Shown: positions 33,200 through 46,000 of the stretch, one piece after another | Layout of the letters: each line of letters starts with the position of its first letter | Numbering within the stretch: the first letter of the stretch is position 1 | Source of the DNA: Armigeres subalbatus | Lineage: Eukaryota > Arthropoda > Insecta > Diptera > Culicidae | DNA: 64,000 nt | Direction of reading: 5' to 3' | Assembly (NCBI RefSeq): GCF_024139115.2 | Contig: NC_085141.1 | Coordinates: 246,868,096-246,932,095, forward strand | Program-made: the position numbers and the translations under genes | The notes under the pieces: generated by a model | Seen by the model: only the letters and a program-made list of their open reading frames with translations | Databases searched by the model: none | Told to the model about the DNA's origin: nothing

Positions 33200-33810
33200 T
33201 GTTCTGTAACATACCAACTACCCTTTTTGCAATTTTGAGCTCAATCGAGCAATCAGAACCAATTTCCTGATCGAATGAGTGACGCATGTGCATTTTTCTA
33301 TATATTTAGGCTGAAATCCTTATACAAACTGTCGTATTCCAGCCGAAATTGGCTGGAATAAACCGCCATTGAATAACAGTGCGACATTCCGTATGAAAAG
33401 TCGTCAACAAACTGAAGATCTATTTTCACCAAACAGTATCCAGTTACGTAACCTAGCAACTTACCAAAAATCCAACTTCCTTCGATTGCGATGTTTGAAC
33501 CCAGCCCGAAACAAAAGTACTAGAGTACAAGGTGCACGAAGACATGCGGTGCACGATATTCTTCCAATTTTATCTATGATTCTTCTGTCATCCCATAAAT
33601 ATCAAATAATAAAATCAGTATCATAGATAGACATAACAACTATTTCGTTTATTAATTCAACATTAGCTCTGAATACTACACAAACATCAAATCAAATACG
33701 CCAGCTTATGCAACAAACGATTTAGCTGGAATTTTAATGGATTGATTTTTTCACCAAAAGACACAATCCTGGGGGTGCCCCGTGGAGTTCGACAACACTT
33801 TTTTTTCCCT
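33200..33810. repeat. Dispersed repeat, longer copy (partner at 30333-30475)
   Basis: The right end (33690-33800, ending CCCCGTGGAGTTCGACAAC) is the inverse of 30334-30450, and 33300-33335 matches the inverse of its other end. It is embedded in the minisatellite field. There is no transposase-like ORF. An open frame at 33369-33626 has no recognised domain. Confidence 0.55.
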
Positions 33811-33814
33811 ATCA

Positions 33815-34870
33815 TAGGAGAATTTGTTGGCGGAATCGAAGAATTCTTCGTTTGAATTCGGAAAATTCCTCGTCAAAATTAGGAGGATTCCTTATCAGAA
33901 TTTGAAGAATTTCTCCTTGGAATTCGGAGAATTCGTCGTCGGAATTCGGAAAAATCCCTCGTCGGATTTCGGAGAATTCCTTGTCAGAGCTCGAAAAATT
34001 CCTCTAAAGAATCCGAAAAATTCCTCGCCGGAATTCACGAAAATTTTTGTTGACATTCGGAGATTCGGAGAATTCCTCGTCAAAGTTAGAAGAATTTCTT
34101 GTAGGAATTCAAAAAAATCCTTGGATTTCGGAGAATTTCTTTACGGAATTCGGAAATTCTTTTGTTATAATTAGGAGAATTTCCTGTCGTAACTCTTAAA
34201 CTTTCACGTTGAAATTTGGAGAATTATTTTCAGAATTGAGAGAACTGCTCGTTGGAATTCGGAGATTTTTTTCGGAATTGAAGAATGTTTCGTCGAAATT
34301 GTATTTTATTGTACTTTGTCTTCGGCTCATAGCCGCCGTACAAACTTTTTGACTGAATTTAGAGAATGAGTCGAAAGAGTTCCTCGTCGGATTTGGGAGA
34401 ATTTCTTGTTGGAAAATAAAAAATTCGTCGTTGGAATTCGGAGGATTCCTTGTCATAATTGGGAGAATTCCCTGTCGAAATTCAAGAAATTCTCTCTTTG
34501 GAATTCAAACAAATCCCGGTCGAAATTCGGACAATTCTTCTTCGGAATTTTAAGGATGCTCCGTTGAAATTGGGAGAGTTCCTCGTCAGAATTTGGAAAA
34601 TTCCTCGTCGCAATTTGAAGAATTCTTCGCCAGAGTTGGGAGAATTTGTTGTCGGAATCGAAGAATTTCTTGTCGGAATTCGGAGAATTCCTCACCGGAA
34701 TGTGGAAAAATCGTCATCGGAGTTCAAAGAAGTCCTAGTCAAAATTAGGAGAAATCTTCTTCGGAAGTTTCCTCGTCAGTTGGGAGTTGGGAGAGTTTCT
34801 TGTCGGAATTTAAAGTATTCCTCCTTTGAATTCGAGGAATTCCTCTTCAGAGTTGGGACAATTTTATTAG
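33815..34870 (+). repeat. 22-bp minisatellite, main array
   Basis: About 45 diverged units of the type GGAGAATTCCTCGTCGGAAT. Because 22 is not a multiple of 3 and the unit has no stop in any frame, every third unit returns to the same frame. The translation is then a 22-residue repeat (for example FGEFLVRARKIP and relatives). The reverse strand is open for the same reason. A segment at 34290-34360 interrupts the regular pattern. Confidence 0.85.
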
Positions 34871-35007
34871 GCAGCCAACCAAAAATGACTAGCTTGATGG
34901 CCGTCCTAGCCCTCATTTCACGTCAACAAATAGATGATAACCACGGTCAAAGAAAAATAACTATTTTCCTCTGTTACCTGGCGCTTTCCACACTTTCCAC
35001 AGCGTGA

Positions 35008-36560
35008 ATTTTTTTTTTTTTTTGTCGGGTGAAGATTACTGCGTCCAGATTTTAGGACTATTGTGATATACCCTTTTGCTGTGAAATACGCAAGTTATCT
35101 CAGTAACATGTTTGTCACTGAGATACCTTGGTATCGACTGAACTCAAGACCATCTATTATTGATGAATAGAGATCCTGAGTTACAGTATGTGACTCCCCC
35201 ATTCTGGCGAGACTAGCTTTATGAAGCCAACCACGTCCTTGGGGATAAGATCCATATGTCAGCAGGCCCTAAAAAGGGCTTGCTGAGAACTTTGAACCTA
35301 CGTTGGGTGAGTGCACTGCAATAGCAGAGGATGTGTTCTGATGTTTCTCTCTCCTCGTCACAGAAGCGGCAATTTGAGGTTTGGATTGCTCCGATCTTTT
35401 GTAGATGGTATCTGCAGGGGCAGTGTCCAGTTATTAGACCGGTGTAGATGTTGAGATCCCTTTTGTTGAGACCTAATAGTTGTTGGGTTTTCTTGGGGTT
35501 AATCGTTACGAGCCTTTTGGATTGGCTCGTATGAGGAAGTGCATTCCAGTTTGATGTGATTTGACTGACCATATATTTGTTCAGTTCCATTTTTACAGAG
35601 CAGTCTGAGATCCCGCAGAAGGGCTCAGGGCCCATGAACCTTTCATTAGATCCATTCCTGGTTAGCTCATCAGCAATCTCGTTTCCCTCTAGACCCGTAT
35701 GACCTGGGATCCAATATAGGTAGACTCGATTGCGTATGGATAAGTTTTTCAAAGCCAGAATGCATTCCCACACTAGCTTTGAGTTACAAGTGTAGTTATT
35801 AAGCGACTTAAGTGCCGCTCGGCTGTCAGAGAAAATACATATTTTTGCAAATCTATACTTTCTCCTCAGGCATAATAACACGCATTCTAATATTGCATAT
35901 ATTTTTGCCTGAAATACTGTGGGCCACTGTCCTAAGTGGACAGAAATTTTTGTTGTAGGGCCATAGATTCCGGATCCTGTCAGATTATTCATTTTCGAAC
36001 CATCTGTGAAGAAATTTATAGAGCCTGTTGGAACGCTGGGTCCATCTCCTTCCCACTCCTGGCGGGAAGGAATGAACACATCGTAAGGTAAGTCATAATT
36101 GACTACCGTTTCCATCCAGTCACTACAAATTCCTATTGCGGGATTTTTGGCAAATTCATTTAATATGCTGAGGTGACCCGTAAGGTCTCCCGACAGCAGT
36201 GTTTTTGTTCTCTTTAACCTTAGAGCACTTTTTTCCGCTTCCAGCTTTATGAATTGATCTAACCGGGGCAGGTGAAGCAAAGTGGGTGTACTACGAACTG
36301 CACCAGTGATGGCTATGCAAGCGGTGCGTTGGATTTTGTTGAGCTTAGCCCTTGCAGCAGCCTCATTAGTTTTAGGCCACCAGACAAGGGAAGCGTAAGT
36401 TGTCCTGGGACGGACAATGGTTTTATATATCCACATGATCATACTTGGTTTTAGGCCCCATCTTTTACCAAGGGTTTTTGAACAAACCCAAAGTGTATTG
36501 AGACCTTTCTGCACAACTGATTGGAGATGAGAGTTCCAATTAAGCTTTCCGTCGAGTATG
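35008..36560 (-). mobile_element. RNase H-bearing LINE, 5'-truncated, minus copy
   Basis: The 431-codon ORF (36514-35219) starts inside the RT thumb (LDGKLNWN just upstream, near 36545). It contains YKTIVRPRTTYASLVWWPK, the RNase H blocks FFTDGSKMNN, FSDSRAALKSLN and YWIPGHTGLEGNE, and a C-terminal knuckle (CRFCDEERETSEHILCYC). A poly-T run at 35008-35022 is the tail of the minus-strand element. RNase H after RT places it in the I/LOA-type group of LINEs. The remaining frame is intact across the RNase H domain, but the RT catalytic part is absent. Confidence 0.87.
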
Positions 36561-39000
36561 ACACGATTGATTCACTTGAACCCTTCAAATCTCCAGGTAG
36601 GGATGGAATTTTTCCTGTACTACTACAGAAGGGAAAAGCCATCTTAACACCCGTTCTGACTAAGATGTTCCAATCGAGCTTAATATTAGGCTATATTCCG
36701 ACTGCATGGCGGGGAGTGCGTGTCACATTTATCCCAAAAGCTAATAAGAAGGATAAATCATCCCCAAAATCCTTCAGACCAATTAGCTTATCGTCCATTA
36801 TACTAAAAATAATGGAAAAACTAATAGATGAGCACATAAAATCATCTTATTTAACGAATACTCCTCTGAGCAAAAATCAGTTTGCATATCAGGAGGGTAA
36901 ATCTTCAGTAACAGCGCTTCACAAGTTAGTTACAAAGTTGGAAAGATCTTTTGCAGCAAAAGAAATTTCACTTGCAGCGTTCCTCGACATTGAAGGAGCA
37001 TTCGATAACACATCTCACAGTTCAATGAAGAATGCTATGTTGAAACGAGGTTTCGATGTATGCATTGTTGACTGGATTGGCGAGATGTTATCAAAACGAG
37101 AAATATCGGCAAACCTTGGAAGCTCATCAATTAGTGTGAGAGCAGTGAAAGGGTGCCCTCAAGGAGGCGTACTATCACCTCTATTGTGGTCTTTAATCGT
37201 TGACGATCTTCTCAAACAACTGGAGGCTCGAGGCTTCGAGATAATTGGCTTCGCAGATGATATAGTTATATTGGTGAGAGGAAAATATATGACTGTGTTA
37301 TTTCTAATAGAATGCAAATTGCCCTAAATTTCATCACATTATGGTGTGAAAACGAAGGATTAAACATAAACCCTTCAAAGGCCACACTAGTGGCGTTTAC
37401 AAGGAGAAGAAATTATTCTTTACCTACATTAAAACTGAAAGGAGCAGATTTGAAACTTTCAAACTCAGTCAAGCATCTTGGCGTTCGACTTGACAGTAAG
37501 CTGAATTGGAACTTACATCTTGAAGAAGCATTAAGCAAATCTACAAATGCTTTATGGATAAGTAAGGCGACGTTCGGTAAAAAGTGGGACTTAAGCCAAA
37601 ATGATTCAATGGATTTATACGGCGATTGTGAAACCCAGAATATCATATGCCGCATTAGTATGGTGGCCAAAAACAAAAGAAAGGGTGGTACAGAAGAAGT
37701 TGGGAAAACTTCAAAGATTAGCTACTCTTTCAATAACTGGTGCGATAAGAAGCACGCCGAACACAGCACTAGACGCTTTGCTCCACGTGCTACCATTGGA
37801 TCAATTTATTCAATTAGAAGCAGAGAAGAGTGCTTTGAAGATCAAAAGAGATTCAAACCTCTTCGAAGGTGACCTAACAGGACATCTTAGTATTCTAAAC
37901 AAAATAAGTATCAACTCACTGATCACAAACAACGATGATTGGATGAGAAGAAGATACAACTTTTATCGATGTTTTGATGTAATTAATCTTGAGCGAAGCA
38001 CATGGACAAATGGTGGACCAAATCTTCGTTCAGGATCGATTGTGTTTTACACCGATGGTTCAAAACTGAACAATCAAGTTGGAGCAGGCGTGACTGGCCC
38101 AGGGACGAATATTTCGATTCCCATGGGAAAGTGGCCATCTGTTTTCCAAGCTGAAGTTCAGGCTATTCTTGAATGCTCTAATTTATGCATACGTCGAAAT
38201 TACAGGCATTCAAATATTTGCATAATGTCTGATAGTCAAGCAGCATTGAATGCTCTGCAATCAGCAATATGCACATCGAATCTCGTTTGGGAATGTGTTC
38301 AGTCCCTCCCAGCCTTGGGTAGTCGTACCAAAGTGAACCTATATTGGGTTCCTGGTCATTTGTGGCATTGAAGGCAATGAACAAGCTGATATGCTGGCAA
38401 GACTTGGTTCATCTCGACAATTCATAGGTCCAGAACCTTGTGGTGTATCTGCGTGTTCTCTTAGAATGGAACTGAAATCTTGGGAACATTCAAAAATAGA
38501 GGACATTTGGAAGAACACCTTAATTGCGAGGCAGTCAAAACGTTTCATCACACCAAACGTATTTATCACTCGCAGAATCTTAGATCTTTCAAAAAAGATC
38601 TTAACACATATACAGGTCTTGTAACAGGCCATTGCCTGAGCCGTTATCACTTGAAGCTGCTAGGAAAACTTCAAGATGATGTATGTCGCTTCTGCGGTAT
38701 ACATGTGGAAGACTCGGAACATCTGTTATGCCATTGTCCGGCAATTTTAGAAAAAGATTACAGTTCTTCAACAGGGGCTGATAGAACCCTCTGAAGTTTG
38801 GAGAACAAGTCCCAATTTGGTAGTGCGATTCATCAGAACCATAATACCGTATTGGGAAGACGCTGGTAGTCAAGGTGATGCAATTGCTCTACATAGCAAT
38901 GATGCGTCAACTTGACAAAGCTATATGAAATGGGGCATATATCACAATAGATCTAACAAATGGTCGCAGTGATTAAAATACCCAACAGGGAAAAAAAAAA
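36560..39000 (+). mobile_element. RNase H-bearing LINE, 5'-truncated, plus copy
   Basis: Starts at the RT N-terminus (FKSPGRDGIFPVLLQ). It has motif A AAFLDIEGAFDNTS, motif B VKGCPQGGVLSPLLW and the catalytic FADDIV (about 37250). Frameshifts near 37290 and 37600 move the reading to ORFs 37312-37872 and 37601-38371. RNase H blocks FYTDGSKLNN, MSDSQAALNAL and YWVPGH follow. A base change or shift near 38365 moves the frame again to GIEGNEQADMLARLG. The knuckle CRFCGIHVEDSEHLLCHC lies near 38690. It ends in a poly-A run at about 38988-39000. It is related to, but clearly diverged from, the minus copy at 35008-36560. Confidence 0.87.
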
Positions 39001-39792
39001 TGACACCTAGATATTTTACTTCACTTGAATAAACTAATTGTGTTTGATTCAAGAAAAGGGGTTTCAGTTGTACCTTTCTCCGTTTGGTGAAAGGGATAAT
39101 GGAAGTTTTTGTAGGATTTATGCCTAGTGAAATAATTTTGAAATCAGATTTTAAAGCAATTCACCATAAAAGGTCTGAATACGAAAGACATAAAAATCTA
39201 GACTATAATGGGCGATAGGCAAAACATCCGCCAACGAAAAGCTTATCTCGTGAATCTCGCATCATTGAAAGTACAACATTCGTGGATAAGATTCGCACAA
39301 ACCCCGAGAAAAAATTCCAATAGATTTTGTTTATCAGATAAATTATGTATGTACCTATATAAATATAATTATTCCTAAACCCATAACCAAACAAAAGGAC
39401 AATCAGAGTGAAATATTTGTCTCTCGTTCCACAAATACCCCATTGATAGCGCATACTCGGCGCATACCTCCGTATTTAGCAAAGCAAAACAATACATGGT
39501 GTGTGGCGAAGTAATTCAAACAGGTAGTCTTAAAATTAACTGCAAGCGTAGTGTAATCAGCAGATTCGCATAGAATGTCAACTTCAAATATGTGTAAAGC
39601 AGCGAACGATATTCACATTAGGGACAGACTGTGATAACGTGGCCTCTCAGTTATGGAGCTTTACGCTTGTAATAAATAATGGTAACCAGATTTATTTTTA
39701 TTTGACACTTAACAACAACTGCATCTTTTCATATCTCAATGCCATTGCCTTCGTACTCGAAACGATATAACGGAGATTTAGACGGTTTCCAT
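39001..39792. other. Downstream flank of the SLC6 gene
   Basis: No ORF of interest. On the minus strand an AATAAA signal occurs at 39696-39691, about 100 bases after the transporter stop codon, and is the likely polyadenylation signal. Beyond that nothing is recognised. Confidence 0.45.
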
Positions 39793-40068
39793 TCAGCGGT
39801 GGGTTTGAGCAGCTTTGCTATGATCTGAAATGTGAACGGATGTCGAAAGTTCTGGATTACAGAATATCTCATGGAAAGGTTTAAATGTTCGAACCTGCAC
39901 GGGGGATTGGATCGATCTGTCAGAAACGATTTTGTACAGAGCTGTGACCAGTATTATGATCATGGGAAGCAGTCCGATAAACCAACCGACAAGATCCGCC
40001 CAGTTTGGGTAAACGTACTTTCCGTACGAAACGGGTTTGTACTGAATCCAGTTGAAGGATAAAATGAA
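39793..40068 (-). CDS. SLC6 transporter exon 5 (TM11-TM12, C-terminal tail, stop)
   Basis: Acceptor CTTTCTTTTCAG. It encodes [18 protein letters not shown], then [20 protein letters not shown] (TM12) and a short tail ending KAAQTHR with TGA at 39795-39793. The tail shows no PDZ-type C-terminus. Confidence 0.92.
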   Translation of the reverse strand, partial: FILSFNWIQYKPVSYGKYVYPNWADLVGWFIGLLPMIIILVTALYKIVSDRSIQSPVQVRTFKPFHEIFCNPELSTSVHISDHSKAAQTHR

Positions 40069-43000
40069 CTGAAAAGAAAGAAACATTTATCAAATGATTG
40101 CATCATGTACTGAGAATATAACCCCTGCGCTGGACTTACCAACAACGTGCTTGGAGTAACAAACTTCCAAGCAGTTGTCCAAAAGTATTTAAAGAAGAGC
40201 GATCGTTTGCCAATCATTTCCTCGATGTTGCTGATGAATCTAGCCGAGCCGTAGATCCAAGCGATCAGTATACACTCGATGATGGCAATTAGCAGTACCG
40301 ACCAATTAGCTGCATACTTATCGACCAGCTGGAACCAATACATCCCGCTCTGAAACAGAAAAGACAACTTAAACCATGCGTCTCCATCGAATTTCATTCC
40401 CTCCAACTCTCATCGTGGCAATTTTTCATCTTATTTTGAGAGCGTTTAATTATTAAACCAATTATTAGAAAAGGGCGGCAGGGGCTATGTCCAATGGATG
40501 GACGACGCTTCCCACTACGAGTCGTGGGGCTTGCCTAGAATGTGGTAGGGTTTAACAGTAGACAACGCCCGCGAGGAAGACCAACATAAACTGTTGCCTT
40601 CGAAAGGAAAGGTCTATGTACCATCTATGTTGGGATGCAGATGCCAATGATCCACGTGCATCAGCTGTTGACAGAACTTTTCATCATTCAAACCGCGAAA
40701 ATCGGACGACGGCGGGGGTTTGGCTTGTAGTTAAGAATGGCGGACAATAACTCAGTGAAAATAGGGCTTGATAGTGATTCAACGGGAACAAGATGTATAA
40801 TATATATATTTAATACAACAATATATTGAATACAACAAATGAATTTCATTTACAAGCAAATGTTTGTGAAATAATATTAAAATTAATGGTTTGGAAATTA
40901 CTGGTGTTGCGGAGGTGAGGTATTTTGTCAATTTTACCGACACTAGAAAACAAGGGCATTTTTTCAAATGATGCACTTGTAAAACACAGGTTTAACCCTT
41001 GACTTCTATACAAAACTGATAATTTTGTGTAGTAGTTCGAACGTTTATGTAAATGTTGATGTTTAGAAGGATTTCAATTGTTGGAATGATATTTGATTTA
41101 GGAATTGTAGATTTACATCCAAAATCGAAAAATTTAGATGGAATATCAATAATTAGTTTTTTTAAACAGAATAATTAGCATATTCTGATATGGAGCAAGA
41201 TTTGAAATTAATTTGGATTTGTGTTTGAAATTGGTTTACATTTAGATTGGATTCGAGGTAAACCAAATACTGAGTGGAGTTGGATTGGAATTTATGTGAA
41301 TAGAATTTGTATTGGATTTTAATGAAACTTGAATTGTTTGTACACTGTACAGTTGTAAAACATCGAGCGAAAATTGTGAATGAGTTTCAACCAGATTTGA
41401 ATTAAAATTGAATATGAATTTCATTGCATTTGAATTGGATTTGGATTGGATGCACCCTGGAATTGATTAAAGTCAAGTGTTTGACTAGATTTAAGCGCGG
41501 ATAAAGTTTGGAAAGAATTTGGATTGAGCTTGAATAGGAATTTATTCTAGAGCACAGATTGAAAAAAAATATTCTAGAACACAGATTGAATTTAAAAACT
41601 TGATGAAATTGGATTCGGATTTAATTGTATTTGGAACGATTTAGGTTTGATTGGAATGGGTTTGATGTTGAAAAGATTTTATTTCGTTTGGATTTGGAAT
41701 GGATTTGAAAAATATTTGAATTTGATTTCGAATGGAATTGAAATGGATTTTGAAGTAATTTTGGTAGAATTATAAATTAAATCGAAATGGATTTCAATTT
41801 GGATTGGATTTGAATCGGATTAAGAATTAATTTAGATATAATTTGAATTAGATTTCGATTAGATTGAACTAAATATAATTATTTGGATTTGAGTTGAATT
41901 TGAACTGGATTTTGATTGGATGTTTTAATTTAATTTCAGTTAGATTTTTAAATTGATTTTGATTGGATTCAAATATAGTTTGAATTGGATTTGGATTGGA
42001 TTTGTATTGAATTTCGATTGGATTTGGATTAGATTTGAATTAGGTTTAGGGTTTCCAGTAGCCTTGCGAGCAAAGGCGTAGTATTGCCAATCCGGAGATG
42101 GCGAGTTCGATTCTCGGTCCGGTCTAGGATGTTTTCGGGTAGGAAACAATATAGAGCCATTAAAGAAAAAGAAGAAGAATTGGGTTTGGATTAGATTCGT
42201 ATTATATTTGAGGTGTCAGACCATTTGGCCGAATGTCGTTCAACCGAATGCCGTTTAGCCGAACGTGTCGTTTGGCTGAATGCCGTTTGGCCGAATAATT
42301 AAAATTTGACCTCAGATTACAAGAAGTGAATTAATGAGAAGTAGGAAGTGAAAAGTGGAACAAAGATGATCTTTTTTCGTCCTTCTTCTTTCTTCCTGCT
42401 TCCTTCTCCCTTATTTCATCTTTCTTCTTCTTTCTTCCTTCTTCATTCCTTCTTCTTCCTCCTCTTTTCTTATTTGTTTATTTTTTATTCAGAGTTGATT
42501 TTGCTTCATATTGCATGCTACTCGCTGTCTGACTTATCACTTCTCACCTATCACATCTCACTTCTCACCAATAACTTCACACTACTTATTTCTCATTTGT
42601 CACTTCTCACTTCTTGCTTCCCACACTAAATAAGAAAACGTATTTCAACTATTCGGCCAAATGATCCTAAACCATATTTGAATAAGATTAAGATTCGATT
42701 TAAATTGGATTTGGATATTGATTGGATTTGAATTAGATTTGGATTGTCAAAGTCTTTAATTGGATTAGGATTAAATCAAATTTGATTTGAATTTTGATTG
42801 AATTTGAATTCAATGAAGATTCGATTTGAATTAGTCTTGGTTTGTATGTTGATTGGATTTGGATTGAATTTGGATTGGACTTTGATTACATTTGAATAGG
42901 ATTTTGATTTGGATTGGATTTGAATCCGATTTGGATTGTATTTTAATTAATTTGAATTTGAATTTGAAAAGATTGGATTTGGATTGCATTTTGATTAGAT

Positions 43001-46000
43001 TGAGAATCAATTTTCATAGGATTCGGACTGAATTTGAAAGAAATTTGGGTTGGATTAAGATTGATATTGGAATTTGAATAAGTTTTGATTGAGTTTGGAT
43101 TAAATTCCAATGCGATTTGGATTGAATTTAGATTGGATTTGATTGGATTTAATTCGATTTGGATAGAAATAAGAGTTGGATTGGATTTGAATTGAATTTC
43201 AATTAGATTTGAATTGTATTTGCACGGATTTTGGATTAGATTTGAATCGGATTTGGTCTTGACTCTTGATTTAGATAAAATTTGAATCTCGATTGGATTT
43301 GAATCGATTTTGGATTGTATTTGAATTAAATTTAGATTAATTTCATACTAGATTATTTAGATCGGATGTGGATTATATTTGAATTTATTTTGGATTTAAT
43401 TTAAATTGTTTTTTTTTTTATTTGGATTGGATTTGTATTTTAATTTGCATTGGTTTTGGATTAGATTTGAATTGAATTTGGATTTGGAATTTGCATTAGA
43501 TTTGAATTTAGTTTGGCGTGGATTTAGATTGGATTGGATTTGGAATATATTTGGATTATATTTGGATTGGATATATAGATTGGATTAGGGTGGGGGGGGG
43601 GGGGGCCCATAGCGTAGTTGGCTACATGTTCGCCTCATAAGCGAATGGTCATGGTTTCGATTCCCAGCCCCTCCACCCAGTGATTCGTACAGTACATTTT
43701 TGTTGCTATTATCATGTCACATTGTTTGTACCGGACAGAATGTTGCACAACATTCTCTTGTGACAATTGTAGTGTTGTAGACACATGCCATTCATGGCAA
43801 TGAATGTATTACCCGCGAGTCGTTCGTATCATGTGACAATATTCGTGCCGCCTGTGAATGTATCGCTATCTATTATGATGGTAGTGCAAAATGAATGTTC
43901 TGAGCAGTCATAAAAGCTATGATGCTTATAGAAAAAGAAAATTAATAAACAATTTGTTTCGTTTGGCTGCTTTGGGGCCGCACACTTATTACGTAAAGGC
44001 TTATGGCGGGTGCGGTAAGATCAAAAAATAATTTATAATGAAACAATTTTTCATATGGGAGGGAGACACTTTATATATTTTAAAGACCGTTTCTACAGGC
44101 TTAAAATCATTTAAATAAGCATTTAAATAATTTAATATTTCAAATAAGTATATTTCAAAAAAGCACTAAAAACCAATATAATAACAAAAAAATTAGGCTC
44201 GTACCTATAATTGTATGATAAGTAATCTTATTTTCTTGGTTGAACCACATTTTTTATTTCAAAATTTTGATTTTTATTGTTGAAAACCCAGGTTGGGGAA
44301 ATTGGGGTAATATGCACCCTCGGGGCAAAACGACCTATTTGCATTTTTGAATACATTTTCAACAGTTTTTCCAGAGTATTTACTACAGCGCATGTAGTTC
44401 GGATCTATAACTAGCGATCCAGTAGTAAACATTAATGAAAATATTCCTGGAACATCGCCGAATATGCCAAAAAGTCGTTTTGCCCCGGGGGTGCATATTA
44501 CCCCAGTTACCCCTAATTCCACTAGCGGTGATGATGCGTCCAAACAATCGATGCATTCCAGCTATAATTGCCTACCTTAAGGCGTTTACCGACGCTTGCT
44601 TCATACATAGATAAATGATTGAAACGTTTGATGATCAAAGTTATCCCAAATTGAAGAGTCAAAAAACTCCACAATTTTTTTTTTTTTAAACAAGTTTAAA
44701 ATTATCAAATAATCAAGAACAATTGCCTAATACGTTATACATGTAGCAGTACTCGTTTTAAAAATATGAGAAAAGCCACTTACGGAGGAAATATGTACAA
44801 AACAATTAAAAAAATGATCAATTTTCCCCCGCTTCACGGCACTATAGATCGTGGTAACGAAATAATTCGTAACCTGATTGCAGTTTAGGATAGCGATCCA
44901 TTTATTGATAATATGGTAGTCACATATGCTGAAGTCGTAGTCAACGCTAGATGTTAGCTTAGAATTTTTAATGTGAGAACGAACGTCGTCAGCTCAAACA
45001 GCATACTTCTTTAACAAATATCAGCATAAACACTTTCAAGGACACATGTTATGGTCATATTTCTTGGATTCAAATGGTCCTAATTGATTTTGAAAAAGAT
45101 GCACCCAAAAAAAAAAGCTTATAAATCAATATCGATAATCCGTGAACGTGAATTTTAAAATAAACGTAAGAAACGGCTCAGCGAAATCGATTTCTAGTGG
45201 TTTTTACTCGCGTGAAAGAAAAAAATATTGTGTATAAATTAGCGTAAACCGTTCATCTTTCTTAAATCTTTCACTTGCTGTGTATATGCAAATCGAGTTT
45301 TCATAATATTGTAATTATTGTTCATTTCGGGTGGCCAATACCCGGAAAATAGGAAATTAAACTTATAAATCCCAAAATCCGCGTAAAGGAAGGACAAAAA
45401 GCGAGCTCAGCGTTTAATTAACTGTATTATTTACAAATATTTAGCTCCATTAGTGATGCATTCATCACCTTCAAAATTATATTCCATTCGATTAATTTGT
45501 GACACATATTATGTCGCATAGAAAAATGTCACGGTAGCTCATGACTTTTTTTTCTGTCATGCTACAATAATTTGTGTTACATGACCGTCACACATGCAAC
45601 ACGTGACCATCAACAGATTTACAGTTCAAGACAGTACATTTTAAGGACATAGTTGGAGGAGTACCACGATGGCAGTCAATATGGCACCGGACCTTCCACG
45701 GGTCAACCCCACACCTCCCGCACTCCTCTCCCACCAACATTCGAATGCATCGAACAGCATCGAACAAAAGTATAATATTCAAATTATATTATGCATATTT
45801 ATTCATTTCCCGTGATAATGAACATGTTTCTTCAAAGAGTCCTATGAATTTCGGCTCGAATTTTATCGTAAATTAGCAGTTTCGTGCCAATTTAATAGCC
45901 GTTCGCGATTCGGTGGGCTTATCACTGCACTTCACTTCTTCTCAAAGGGCATAGAAAAATCAAGTTTTTACTCACTTCTCCGCACATGAGCAGCCCGAAA

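Larger units (their letters stand above)
41200..43595 (+). repeat. 11-bp AT-rich satellite (GGATTTGNATT), block 1
   Basis: Long runs parse as consecutive 11-mers of the type GGATTTGGATT, GGATTTGAATT and AGATTTGGATT, for example 41990-42055 and 42840-42960. Edges are diffuse, with sparser units from about 41085. A SINE (42046-42178) and a MITE (42222-42663) are inserted. Further blocks occur at 49335-49830 and 52005-52540. It lies in the large SLC6 intron, antisense to the gene. Confidence 0.85.

Noticed and set aside
33824..35007. Long open frames on both strands in the minisatellite (33824-34174, 34459-35007, 34695-34196)
   Set aside because: They result from a 22-bp unit that lacks stops in all frames. 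The peptide is a pure repeat artefact and no start, splice or family signal supports coding.
35219..36514. 431-codon frame as a host RNase H-type gene
   Set aside because: RT thumb, RNase H, knuckle and A-tail in one unit identify a LINE; a diverged partner lies next to it.
43605..43680. Methionine-like tRNA gene
   Set aside because: The boxes are present, but it continues into a 260-bp SINE body with an A-rich tail and the acceptor stem does not close.
44274..44543. 89-codon minus frame as a small gene
   Set aside because: It exactly covers the MITE with 40-bp inverted ends; there is no family similarity.
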